A stretch of 64,000 nucleotides of DNA, from NCBI GenBank assembly GCA_032622095.1, contig CP136061.1, forward strand, positions 93,059,345 to 93,123,344, read 5' to 3'. Made by a program: the position numbers and the translations under genes. The DNA is from Siphonodentalium dalli (taxonomy: Eukaryota; Mollusca; Scaphopoda; Gadilida; Siphonodentaliidae). The notes beneath the pieces were generated by a model. The model was not told where the DNA came from and ran no database searches. It worked only from the letters and a program-made list of their open reading frames with translations. Each line of letters opens with the position of its first letter. Position 1 is the first letter of the stretch. Positions 24,862 through 35,439 of the stretch are shown here, piece by piece.

Positions 24862-25329
24862 TGTATTTCGAAATTCCACATCTCGATTAGTCGTCGTTAG
24901 TTTTCGTCCTTACAGATGTCTACTAGATATGTTATGTATTTGAAGACATACAAGTGTGATCCCTACAACTCTACCAGTTGCATAGGCGTTGATTTCTCGG
25001 GATTAAAATTTACTCACATTAGTTTTTCCTGAGTTTGTTCTCTGGAAACAATTAGCGAGGTTTTATTTCAATCTCCCCATTACAATCTAGCAGTCGATAA
25101 AATTGCATCTGCATCGCACAATCCACTGATAAACTCCCGAAAACCATCATTTGCCACGATGTTTATGTCAAACATTAGCCAAGATTTAAAATGACGTAAT
25201 TAATGTTGCCACTACCGTGCGACAGTGAACCGGGCTCCGGGTTTTCGTCTCAAATCTAGCGGGATAATCCAATATAGAATGGGGATTTTTAATGGGGATT
25301 CATCTCTTCTAAGTAAAACACAACGGCAG

Positions 25330-25600
25330 TTATAAATTTTTTTATCATTTTTTAATAATTATTTTCTTACTTTAACAATTTTATCATTTTCTTAAATTAT
25401 TTCTTACATTCTTTATCAATTTTTATCATTTTTTTCTTACATAATTTAACAATTGTTATAATTTTTTATCATTATTTCTTACATTCTTTAACAATTTTTA
25501 ACAATTTTGTATCAGTTTTTTTCTTCTTTCATTTGTTATGCCTATGCATTCTCTGATATATGGTCGACTCGCATATATAAGAGAATGCATTGGCAAAGGG
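25330..25600. repeat. AT-rich linker and half-palindrome of a family-1 MITE
   Basis: Runs of TTTATCATTTTTT and TTCTTACATTCTTTAACAATT resemble the linker between the two MITE hairpins but are expanded. They are followed by a collapsed hairpin (GCATTCTCTGATATATGGTC to GAATGCATTGGC, 25548-25593). No TTAA end is found, so it is a fragment. Confidence 0.6.
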
Positions 25601-26105
25601 TTTTCAAAAAAATTCAGGAATCTAATAAAATGGCTAAAGCTTCTTATAGCACCGGGTTCCAATATTCCCGCGGAATCCAAACCGTCGTTATCGCGGCTTA
25701 TGTGCATGGTTCGAAACCCGATGAGTGGGGATTCGTGATGACGCGTGTGGATGGTAAACTGATTCGTGTATCTGGGCAAATTTGTCTGTATCTTTCTGTG
25801 ATCGGTGGTTTCTACGTGCAGTAAAGTGATTTCACAGTTGAATTAACCTTCTGCAACCATTACCATATATGGTATAACCTTCTGCAACAATTACCATATA
25901 TGGTATACAGCGAACTAAGCGACGATAAACCACACAAAACTAAACTAAATACCAGATAACAAAACTAATAACTAAAGAGATGAACTAAACTAATCCAAAC
26001 AGATATTTTTATTACGCATACAGGTTTATGTGTATCTGTATTCTTATCCTTGAAATTAATTTTTTCAAAATACAAAACTAAATCTTTGTTGTATGTTCTT
26101 GAGAT
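25601..26105. other. Unassigned, with a 31-bp tandem duplication
   Basis: AACCTTCTGCAACMATTACC plus ATATATGGTAT is repeated twice at about 25844-25906. GGTTCGAAACC at 25708-25718 fits the pol III B box, but no A box lies at the usual distance, so I do not call a tRNA or SINE. Confidence 0.5.
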
Positions 26106-26471
26106 TTAACCCTTCCATAACTGGAGCTTCGATCCTGAAATTTTGCGAAAACCCTGTGCCAATGCATTATATTATATATGCGAGTCTCCCATAGGGAGCC
26201 TCGCATATATACGAGAATACATTGGCCAAACAATATTTACCTTGACTTTGTAAGCCAGTGCATTATTTTATACAGGACCTTCAATGCTGCACCAGCATTC
26301 TCTTATATATGCGAGTTGCCCATAGGCATAAACATATTTACCTTGATCGTGTAAGTCAGTGCATTCTCTTACATATGCGAGACTCCCTATGAGAGACTTG
26401 ATCTATAACATCGTACACTGGCACATGACCTGTAATGATGCACAAGCGCAGCTCTGTCATGAAAGGGTTAA
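26106..26471. mobile_element. TTAA MITE family 2, copy 1
   Basis: TTAACCCTTCCATAACTGGA opens and TCTGTCATGAAAGGGTTAA closes. The core again carries TATATATGCGAG-type hairpins, but with GTCTCCCATAGGGAG loops, so family 2 is a cousin of family 1. The right part of this copy is also the start of the 1351-bp tandem array: a duplication breakpoint lies inside the MITE at ~26274. Confidence 0.8.
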
Positions 26472-29400
26472 ATAGCACGGGTTTATGTTACTTCTAAGTG
26501 GAAAATTGGTGAGCTTCCAACCTTCCACATTCGTTTTTCTATTTCAGAATCAATTGATATAAAGTGCGAAAATCAATCATGGCTACTAAATAACTCTAAT
26601 GATAGCAAATACCAGCTGCCACATATTTAGTTAATTAATTTGGATTCTACACCAAATTCAACAATTATGGCCATATCACTTCGGAGAGAGTATTACTGGT
26701 GGAAAATTGTCCTTGAAGCGCGTTTTTGGTGTCATCAATAATCACGTCACGGCACGTAGCAACTGGCTAAATATAAACACTAGTGATCAATTGGGTCAGC
26801 TCCCAAAATATAGCATTACAAATGTGTGGCACATACGAGACGTGAAACACTCCTGTATATAAATGGACAATAATCTTGCTTGAAGTAGCTATGTTTAACA
26901 AATATTATATCCAAATTGAGACACACGCCATCTTTCCTATGCATTAATTAAATGCAGTGACTCTCGAAGGCGAAATAATCTTGCTTAAAGTAGCTAATTT
27001 TAACAAATATTATATCCAAATTGTGACACACGCCATTTGTCCTATGCATTAATTAAATGCAGTGACCCTCGATTGCGAAATAATCTTGCTTAAAGTAGCT
27101 ATTTTTAACAAATATGATATCCAAATTGAGACACACGCCATCATTCCTATGCATCTTATATATCAATTAAATGCAGTGACTCTCGATGGCGAATTCATTT
27201 TCGTTAGTTTCTGCCCTATAGTTGCGTCCCGAATTGAGAAACGTTTTTTCATATTTGATAATACAGCGGGGTTACAAGTTCAATTTTCACAATATATACA
27301 ATATTTGTTCAATATACGAAATTTGAAAACTTGATAACTATAACTAAAGTTATTATCCAGAAACCAAATCAAAAGGCAAATTATAAGTCGACAAGATTCC
27401 AAACTCTGATATAAATACGCGGACCGAACACATTGGGACATGTGCTCCCTACCAGTAAGTTCACATTTAATTTATTATTACTGACGATATCATCCGGAAA
27501 CCATCTGGGACGACACACGGACGACAAGCCGCACCAAAATATACTTGTGCTGTGGATTATATTGTTCTTCGTCATAACAAGGTAAAGCCAGTTTTGTGTT
27601 GACGTTGTTTATGTAGAACCTTCAGGACCTTCAATGCTGCACCAGCATTCTCTTATATATGCGAGTTGCCCATAGGCATAAACATATTTACCTTGATCGT
27701 GTAAGTCAGTGCATTCTCTTACATATGCGAGACTCCCTATGCGAGACTTGATCTATAACATCGTACACTGGCACATGACCTGTAATGATGCACAAGCGCA
27801 GCTCTGTCATGAAAGGGTTAAATAGCACGGGTTTATGTTACTTCTAAGTGGAAAATTGGTGAGCTTCCAACCTTCCACATTCGTTTTTCTATTTCAGAAT
27901 CAATTGATATAAAGTGCGAAAATCAATCATGGCTACTAAATAACTCTAATGATAGCAAATACCAGCTGCCACATATTTAGTTAATTAATTTGGATTCGAC
28001 ACCAAATTCAACAATTATGACCATATCACTTCGGAGAGAGTATTACTGGTGGAAAATTGTCCTTGAAGCGCGTTTTTGGTGTCATCAATAATTCACGTCA
28101 CGGCACGTAGCAACTGGCTAAATATAAACACTAGTGATCAATTGGGTCAGCTCCCAAAATATAGCATTACAAATGTGTGGCACATACGAGACGTGAAACA
28201 CTCCTGTATATAAATGGACAATAATCTTGCTTGAAGTAGCTATGTTTAACAAATATTATATCCAAATTGAGACACACGCCATCTTTCCTATGCATTAATT
28301 AAATGCAGTGACTCTCGAAGGCGAAATAATCTTGCTTAAAGTAGCTAATTTTAACAAATATTATATCCAAATTGTGACACACGCCATTTGTCCTATGCAT
28401 TAATTAAATGCAGTGACTCTCGATTGCGAAATAATCTTGCTTAAAGTAGTTATTTTTAACAAATATGATATCCAAATTGAGACACACGCCATCATTCCTA
28501 TGCATCTTATATATCAATTAAATGCAGTGACTCTCGATGGCGAATTCATTTTCGTTAGTTTATGCCCTATAGTTGCGTCCCGAATTGAGAAACGTTTTTT
28601 CATATTTGATAATACAGCGGGGTTACAAGTTCAATTTTCACAATATATACAATATTTGTTCAATATACGAAATTTGAAAACTTGATAACTATAACTAAAG
28701 TTATTATCCAGAAACCAAATCAAAAGGCAAATTATAAGTCGACAAGATTCCAAACTCTGATATAAATACGCGGACCGAACACATTCGGACATGTGCTCCC
28801 TACCAGTAAGTTCACATTTAATTTATTATTACTGACGATATCATCCGGAAACCATCTGGGACGACACACGGACGACAAGCCGCACCAAAATATACTTGTG
28901 CTGTGGATTATATTGTTCTTCGTCATAACAAGCTAAAGCCAGTTTTGTGTTGACGTTGTTTATGTAGAACCTTCAGGACCTTCAATGCTGCACCAGCATT
29001 CTCTTATATATGCGAGTTGCCCATAGGCATAAACATATTTACCTTGATCGTGTAAGTCAGTGCATTCTCTTACATATGCGAGACTCCCTATGCGAGACTT
29101 GATCTATAACATCGTACACTGGCACATGACCTGTAATGATGCACAAGCGCAGCTCTGTCATGAAAGGGTTAAATAGCACGGGTTTATGTTACTTCTAAGT
29201 GGAAAATTGGTGAGCTTCCAACCTTCCACATTCGTTTTTCTATTTCAGAATCAATTGATATAAAGTGCGAAAATCAATCATGGCTACTAAATAACTCTAA
29301 TGATAGCAAATACCAGCTGCCACATATTTAGTTAATTAATTTGGATTCTACACCAAATTCAACAATTATGGCCATATCACTTCGGAGAGAGTATTACTGG

Positions 29401-30321
29401 TGGAAAATTGTCCTTGAAGCGCGTTTTTGGTGTCATCAATAATTCACGTCACGGCACGTAGCAACTGGCTAAATATAAACACTAGTGATCAATTGGGTCA
29501 GCTCCCAAAATATAGCATTACAAATGTGTGGCACATACGAGACGTGAAACACTCCTGTATATAAATGGACAATAATCTTGCTTGAAGTAGCTATGTTTAA
29601 CAAATATTATATCCAAATTGAGACACACGCCATCTTTCCTATGCATTAATTAAATGCAGTGACTCTCGAAGGCGAAATAATCTTGCTTAAAGTAGCTAAT
29701 TTTAACAAATATTATATCCAAATTGTGACACACGCCATTTGCCCTATGCATTAATTAAATGCAGTGACTCTCGATTGCGAAATAATCTTGCTTAAAGTAG
29801 CTATTTTTAACAAATATGATATCCAAATTGAGACACACGCCATCATTCCTATGCATCTTATATATCAATTAAATGCAGTGACTCTCGATGGCGAATTCAT
29901 TTTCGTTAGTTTATGCCCTATAGTTGCGTCCCGAATTGAGAAACGTTTTTTCATATTTGATAATACAGCGGGGTTACAAGTTCAATTTTCACAATATATA
30001 CAATATTTGTTCAATATACGAAATTTGAAAACTTGATAACTATAACTAAAGTTATTATCCAGAAACCAAATCAAAAGGCAAATTATAAGTCGACAAGATT
30101 CCAAACTCTGATATAAATACGCGGACCGAACACATTCGGACATGTGCTCCCTACCAGTAAGTTCACATTTAATTTATTATTACTGACGATATCATCCGGA
30201 AACCATCTGGGACGACACACGGACGACAAGCCGCACCAAAATATACTTGTGCTGTGGATTATATTGTTCTTCGCCATAACAAGCTAAAGCCAGTTTTGTG
30301 TTGACGTTGTTTATGTAGAAC
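26274..30321. repeat. Three-copy tandem array of a 1351-bp unit
   Basis: The unit starts AGGACCTTCAATGCTGCACC at 26274, 27624 and 28975 and ends TTTATGTAGAACC. Copy 1 is one base shorter (ATAATCACG against ATAATTCACG). The copies differ at only a handful of sites, so the expansion is recent or homogenised. Each unit contains the right half of a family-2 MITE and a block of three 105-bp subrepeats (AATAATCTTGCTT at 26869, 26974 and 27079 in copy 1). A 90-codon plus frame and a 64-codon minus frame are carried in each unit, but their identity follows from DNA identity and is not evidence of coding. Confidence 0.96.
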
Positions 30322-30394
30322 CACATATTGATTTATTGATTGGACTATATTAAACATGTATATCTACTGAAAGTGTCCCAACTGTAATGAACAA

Positions 30395-30794
30395 TTAACC
30401 CTTTACCCAACAGAAGGGCCCTGTGCCAGGGCATTCTCTTATATATGCGAGTCGACCATAGGTCGCCTCGCATATATAAGAGAATGCATTGGCTTAACAC
30501 ATTAAAAATTATAAAATTGTTAAAGAATGTAAGAAAAAATGGTAAAAAGTGTTAAAAAAAGATTTTTTTTAGGCCAATGCATTCTCTTATATATGCGAGG
30601 CGACCTATGGTCGACTCGCATATATAAGAGAATGCATTGGCACAGGGTATAACTGTAACTATCACAATGTGGTCAAGGAGCCGATTCCAATGATATCCAT
30701 ATTTGTATGGTTCTATTGAGACAGACCGAAGATATTTTAGGCTGTTGAAGCTTTATTTGGCCGATTTTGGCCGGTTTGTTGGGTAAAGGGTTAA
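30395..30794 (+). mobile_element. TTAA MITE family 1, copy E
   Basis: TTAACCCTTTACCCAACAGA to GTTGGGTAAAGGGTTAA, both hairpins present. It lies just beyond the 1351-bp array. It is very similar to copy C, including the linker. Confidence 0.88.
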
Positions 30795-31578
30795 GCACGA
30801 TCCATTTAAAAATATATATATACGGTTAGTTCCAGGAACTGGACAATTTATCGATTCTGATTATTAGGCTAGTGGTATGACACAAAGAACTGCACAACAG
30901 ACCATATGTTTCTTTATCTTATGTCACGACAGTTGACGCAAAGTAAAAACGTACACTCGGTGCAAAGTTAAATCATGCAGGTATCCAGGACGATAAGTGT
31001 AAGATTGTAAACATAATCATGAATAACGTCGTGCCGGTGAACTACTTACATCGCTGATTCATATATAATGACGACGCATAATATTTTCTTTTAACGTAAT
31101 TACGTTTATAAGAACATCGGCGAAAAGAGATTTTTCTAAATATCGGTGCTCCCTCCTCTTATCCCCATTAAAGGCACGTGAGGCCTTAGTTGTCGAAAAT
31201 ATTCATATTTGTTCTAATCACCGTAAACAGAAAAACATTAAAACGCATACAGTTTTGTTCATATATACCATGACCATCACGTAAACAGCATGTTATCATA
31301 AAGCCCTACTATATTTTACCTAAGCAAGAGCCTGATTGTGTTACAGAAGACAGCACAATGCTACTGGCTAATCACACACAAATGGCATAAACGCTCTTTA
31401 TTAGTTCCATGTCAGGAATTCACCAACAAAGAACGCTCTTTATGTTTACCATCATAATATAAACAAACACCAGAAAAGTTACTTTTTATGTTTACATAAC
31501 AATGGTCAAACATTTGACCATAATATACTGTTTATGCGATATTTCTTATTTGTATACGGACAAAGTCTGTCTACATTT

Positions 31579-32935
31579 CGGTGTGACTAATTACCGCCCG
31601 GGACCACCCGGGACCGCCCGGGTGGCCCCACGTGCCCGTGGACACAATATATCGACGTTATAACGTAGCGACATGCCACATGAGGGCAACATAGAAAAAT
31701 TTACTCGCTCGCTCGTCTCCGGCCGGTCATATTAACCCCACAAATGCCGTTATTGGCTAAAAGAGCCTGTGTGATTACCGGTGTCTTCGTGTGTTTTCAG
31801 ACAGATTATTTTGGTGATTCTCGGTAGTGCAATACACCTGAGTGTTAATTCCATATATTGACTCGTTGACGCGTCCACGGCCGATGTTATTAACCCCTCA
31901 AACCCCGGTAAAATAATGTATTCAAAAAAAGGACGTTGGGACCGCCCGGGACCGCCCGGGACCGTCCGGGCGGCCCCATGGGCCCGTGGACACTATATCT
32001 CGACGTTATAACATAGCGACATACCCCACGAGGTCAACCTAGAAAATGTTACTCGCACGCTCGACTCCGGTCGGTGTTATTAACCCCTCAAATCCGATAA
32101 AATGGTATATAAACAAAAAGAACACTGGGACCGCCCGGGAGGCCCCATGGGACCGTGGACACTATATCTCGACGTTATAACATAGCAATTTATCCCACGA
32201 GGTCAACATAGAAAATGTTACTCGCTCGCTCGACTCCGGTCGGTGTTATTAACCCCTCAAAATCCGATAAAATTGTATATAAACAAAAAGAACACTGGGA
32301 CCGCCCGGGACCGCCCGGATGCCCCATGGGACCGTGGACACTATATCTCGACGTTATAATATAGCGATTTATCCCACGAGGTCAACATAGAAAATGTTAC
32401 TCGCTCGCTCGACTCCGGTCGGTGTTATTAACCCCTCAAAATCCGATAAAATGGTATATAAACAAAAAGAACACTGGGACCGCCCGGGACCGCCCGGGAG
32501 GCCCCATGGACCCGTGGACACTATATCTCGACGGTATAACGTAGCGACATACCCCACGAGGTCAACATAGACATTGGTACTCGCTCGCTCGACTCCGGCC
32601 GGTGTTATTAACTCCTCCAAATCCGATAAAATGGTATATAAACAAAAAGAACACTGGGACCACCCGGGACCGCCCGGAGGCCCCATGGGACCGTGGACAC
32701 TATATATCGACGTTATAACATAGCGACTTACCCCACGAGGTCAACATAGAAAATGTTACTCGCTCGCTCGACTCCGGTCGGTGTTATTAACCCCTCAAAA
32801 TCCGATAAAATGGTATATAAACAAAAAGAACACTGGGACCGTCCGGGACCGCCCGGGAGGCCCCATGGGCCCGTGGACACTATATCTCGACGTTATAACG
32901 TAGCGCCATACCCCACGAGGTCAACCTAGAAACGT
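31579..32935 (+). repeat. Left arm array of the Foldback-like element
   Basis: Units carry GGGACCGCCCGGGACCGCCC, then CCATGGGMCCGTGGACACTA, a near-palindrome CGACGTTATAACGTAGCG, TTACTCGCTCGCTCGACTCC and a spacer with AATGGTATATAAACAAAAAG. The GC-rich core recurs at about 31598, 31938, 32127, 32297, 32477, 32657 and 32836. Confidence 0.9.
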
Positions 32936-33155
32936 TAACGAAATCAGATCACATATATTTGTTCGCAGCTCTATCTCCACTTATAGAAATTGAAAAATCA
33001 CTATTTAAGGATCGACTAGTCTAATCTAACGCACCAATTTATACATGCCTGGAATATTATCATATTATGACAAATAAAGAGCGTTTATTGTAAAATCAGC
33101 CAACAATTTCTCGTATTTGCTCCTTTAAGTCGTCTGAAGTCAACAGCACATAGAA

Positions 33156-33391
33156 CTCTTGACACGCTGTGGGCTAATTTTACCCACATGTTTCAATTAT
33201 CACCGATCAGATTGCAACAATTTTGGTTATAAAATTAATTATTTTATTTTACCAATTCTTAGTGCCCTTTTCTCTTGACACGCCATGGGCCAATTTCACC
33301 CACATGTTTCAATTTTCACCGATCAGATTTCAACAATTTTGGTTATATATATAATTAATGATTTTATTTTATTAATAATTAGTGCCCTTTT
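33156..33391. repeat. 116-bp tandem duplication
   Basis: CTCTTGACACGCYRTGGGC starts at 33156 and 33272; both units end TTAGTGCCCTTTT. It lies in the central region of the Foldback-like element. Confidence 0.85.
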
Positions 33392-33681
33392 GAGACCTCT
33401 GATGTCAACTGGACATGTATAATAGGATTTTCCTGGTCAAAGTACCTCCCCATATTGCAACCCAACCCACGACCTTTTGGGCAAGGACTGAAAACATTAT
33501 TCCCGGTGATGGAGGTCATCATACTCTCCATATGTGGAGCTAATAAAGAAAATATATAATATGGAATATGGTCATCCCCCCCCCCATATAAATATATTGA
33601 CTCATCTTCAGCTTCGGAAGAGCAGACGGAACACGGATACAGCACCATGGATGGAAGCGTGGATCGAATACGTGGTCGCAT
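33379..33681 (-). CDS. Unrecognised minus-strand open frame inside the Foldback-like element
   Basis: A 100-codon frame begins MRPRIRSTLPSMVLYPCSVC and includes SSEAEDESIYLYGGGDD and SPCPKGRGLGCNMG. The composition is mixed, but the Gly-Gly-Gly-Asp run reflects a C-tract on the plus strand. It lies on the same strand as, and downstream of, the broken gene at 33844-34759 and could be part of the same cargo. I do not recognise it, and chance is a fair alternative. Confidence 0.2.
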   Translation of the reverse strand: MRPRIRSTLPSMVLYPCSVCSSEAEDESIYLYGGGDDHIPYYIFSLLAPHMESMMTSITGNNVFSPCPKGRGLGCNMGRYFDQENPIIHVQLTSEVSKGH

Positions 33682-33843
33682 GATTTTAAGATATTTAGAA
33701 TTAAATTTTATTTTTTGTGAATGAGTGGTTCGGGGGGCTAGCCCGGGATTGTCGGAAGGACCGAATGGTCCTCCCCTTAATCCCTCATGTTGTTGCCTTT
33801 ATTGGTGAATACAAAAAAAAAGGTAAGCATTTTGTGATGGTGA

Positions 33844-34759
33844 TTATTTTTTCTTTTTTCTTTTCTTCTTTGCATTTGGTTTTTCGGTTTGTGACTGAGG
33901 TGAAGGATGTCTCTGATGGTACTGTTGGATGATACGCTGTAGTTCTGCTTCTTGCTTCGCTTCTTGCTCTTGTATGTAGCGTTGGACGTTTTCTGTTTGT
34001 TCTTTACTGTGTCTGTCAGCTTTAGCGATGGCGTTATCTGCAAGCCGGATGGTTTCTTCAACAGACTGGACAGACCGAGTGCTGTCTGTGCTGTTGTTGT
34101 TGCTGGCGGTGGAGCTGGGGGACACCGGGATGTGCTGGTACTCCGGTGTCCGTGGTGGCAAGCTGTCCAGTTCCACATCGAAGCAGGCGGCAGGAACAGC
34201 AGGGGTGGTTTCCTGCTCCCTTGTTCCGCTTGCCTCGACGACGACAGCAGGGACCTCCGGAAGATCAACGGCGTTCCTGCTAGCTGGTGCGATGTCGCCT
34301 GTCTCCATGCAGGTCGGGTCGTCTGGGCGTCTCTCAGACAACTCCGACCTGCCGCCTGTGACATTGAACGTCGGCTGAACCACACGGGGAGGGGTGAAAT
34401 CAGATCACCAGTCACCCCCTCTTCTTCCATTTGGCTCGTCTGGCTGCGTCCCTTCTTTTCCTCGCAGGCGTCTTCTTCTTGGGCGGCCCTTTCTTCTTCC
34501 CACTCAGATGACAGGAGGCAGTCTTGGAGTTGGTGTCTCGGGCTTGCGATCTCTGGATGCCAGCATCTTCAGTCCGGAACTCCAGGCAAAGGGTCAGGTA
34601 GCCCCTGCTAGACTGGAGACTCCAGTTAGCAATGTCCACTACCGAACACCTTTGCACTGCGGCCAAAACGGCGTCTGGGATTAAATCCATAAGCCTAATC
34701 CAAAACCGTCTCATTGGCGTTAAGCACGGGGGCAGCTGCACCCGGAGGCGCGGCCACAC
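33844..34759 (-). pseudogene. Broken gene carried by the Foldback-like element, unknown function
   Basis: Two consecutive minus-strand frames look like one protein split by a frameshift or stop near 34385-34412. The upstream part (34412-34759; first ATG near 34712, MRRFWIRLMDLIPDAVLAAV) has a compact ~50-residue segment with VVDIANWSLQSS and LTLCLEFRTEDA, then a strongly basic stretch KKKGPPKKKTPARKRRDAAR that could bind nucleic acid. The downstream part (33844-34383) is Pro/Ser/Thr-rich, then a Gln/Glu-rich probable coiled coil (EQTENVQRYIQEQEAKQEAE) and a Lys/Arg tail. I recall basic-tail proteins of this general look being common in mollusc repeats, but I cannot name a family. It may be captured host sequence or the element's own accessory gene. 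Confidence 0.45.
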
Positions 34760-35439
34760 GACTCACCCGTGCTCAACGCTCTGACAAAAGAGGAACTAAT
34801 CAGATCGAAGCAAGCACGATCTTATCGCTCCACTCTCCTGCCAGAGAATTTTATTTTTAATTCACACGATTATATATAATCTACTCATAACGAAATATCG
34901 TGTGATTGGTCGGTAAGCAAATTAAGTACACGGGTTTCCAGTATCACAAATACTCTCTTCGTCATATTGGTCGTTATTGTCTAGCACCAAGAAGATTTTG
35001 GGATTACGACCATTTTCGATTGCAATAAAAACACGGAAACCTCATCGCAAATCTCCACTGTTGTCACAAGATTACCTGTTCGTCTTCCCCAAGTGTTATG
35101 AAAACACAGTTTCGGTTTAAATCCGCCAATATGTCTTCTGATTATTGTGAACGGGTTAATATATACAATATAACAATTTCGATACTGTTTTACTGCTAAT
35201 TGATATCAACACATTCAAACATCTGCCGCGGCTCTCTTCAGACAAGCAGTTGCTGTCGAAATCAACACAATTACACCCGCTCGTGTCAAAATATAAAAAT
35301 TATAGGTGTAAAGTTATTAATTTTTATTGAAAACATTCAAGAAAATTGCGATATTTACGATCATGTAGGGCCGAATATTTATGGTGATACGGTATTTTGC
35401 GGGATTTTGTGTTGACGCGTCAGCGAGTCAATATCTGGA

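Larger units (their letters stand above)
18195..24900 (+). repeat. Family-Y repeat, copy I, heavily interrupted
   Basis: This locus aligns with 55020-58500 in the same orientation. Its first part also aligns with the reverse complement of 58505-59860. Landmarks include CCGCAGAGATTCCAGAGTCC (18307; 55048 in the other copy), GCACCAGGTCTCTTTGATC, ACATTTCACCACCT, GATTTTATACATTTATCG, AAGATGGCGG-type motifs at 19702, 19883, 20041 and 20201, GGTATGGTTCAAGA, ATGTTCAACGCGA and GGCGCATCTACGACCATTAT. It is broken by TTAA MITEs at 18745, 20336, 20912 and 24472 and by a hAT-type element at 21602-22781. Once those are removed, roughly 3.9 kb of old sequence remains, with a decayed minus-strand frame at 22858-23211. 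The family is unknown to me; long inverted arms in the second copy suggest a DNA transposon. Confidence 0.65.

Noticed and set aside
25507-25824. 105-codon frame with a SINE-like B box
   Set aside because: It starts within a MITE fragment. The B-box match at 25708 has no correctly spaced A box, so neither a gene nor a SINE can be supported.
27062-30036. Identical 90-codon frames at 27062, 28413 and 29764 as a conserved gene family
   Set aside because: They lie in near-identical 1351-bp tandem units and overlap 105-bp subrepeats, so identity reflects recent DNA duplication and not selection.
31586-32900. GC-rich GGGACCGCCCGGG cores as CpG-island promoters
   Set aside because: They are repeat-unit components in both arms of a transposon, with no gene start beside them.
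33777-34430. 217-codon minus-strand frame as the real product
   Set aside because: It overlaps the 179-codon frame, which has more protein-like composition (coiled coil and basic tail); the longer one reads as its shadow.
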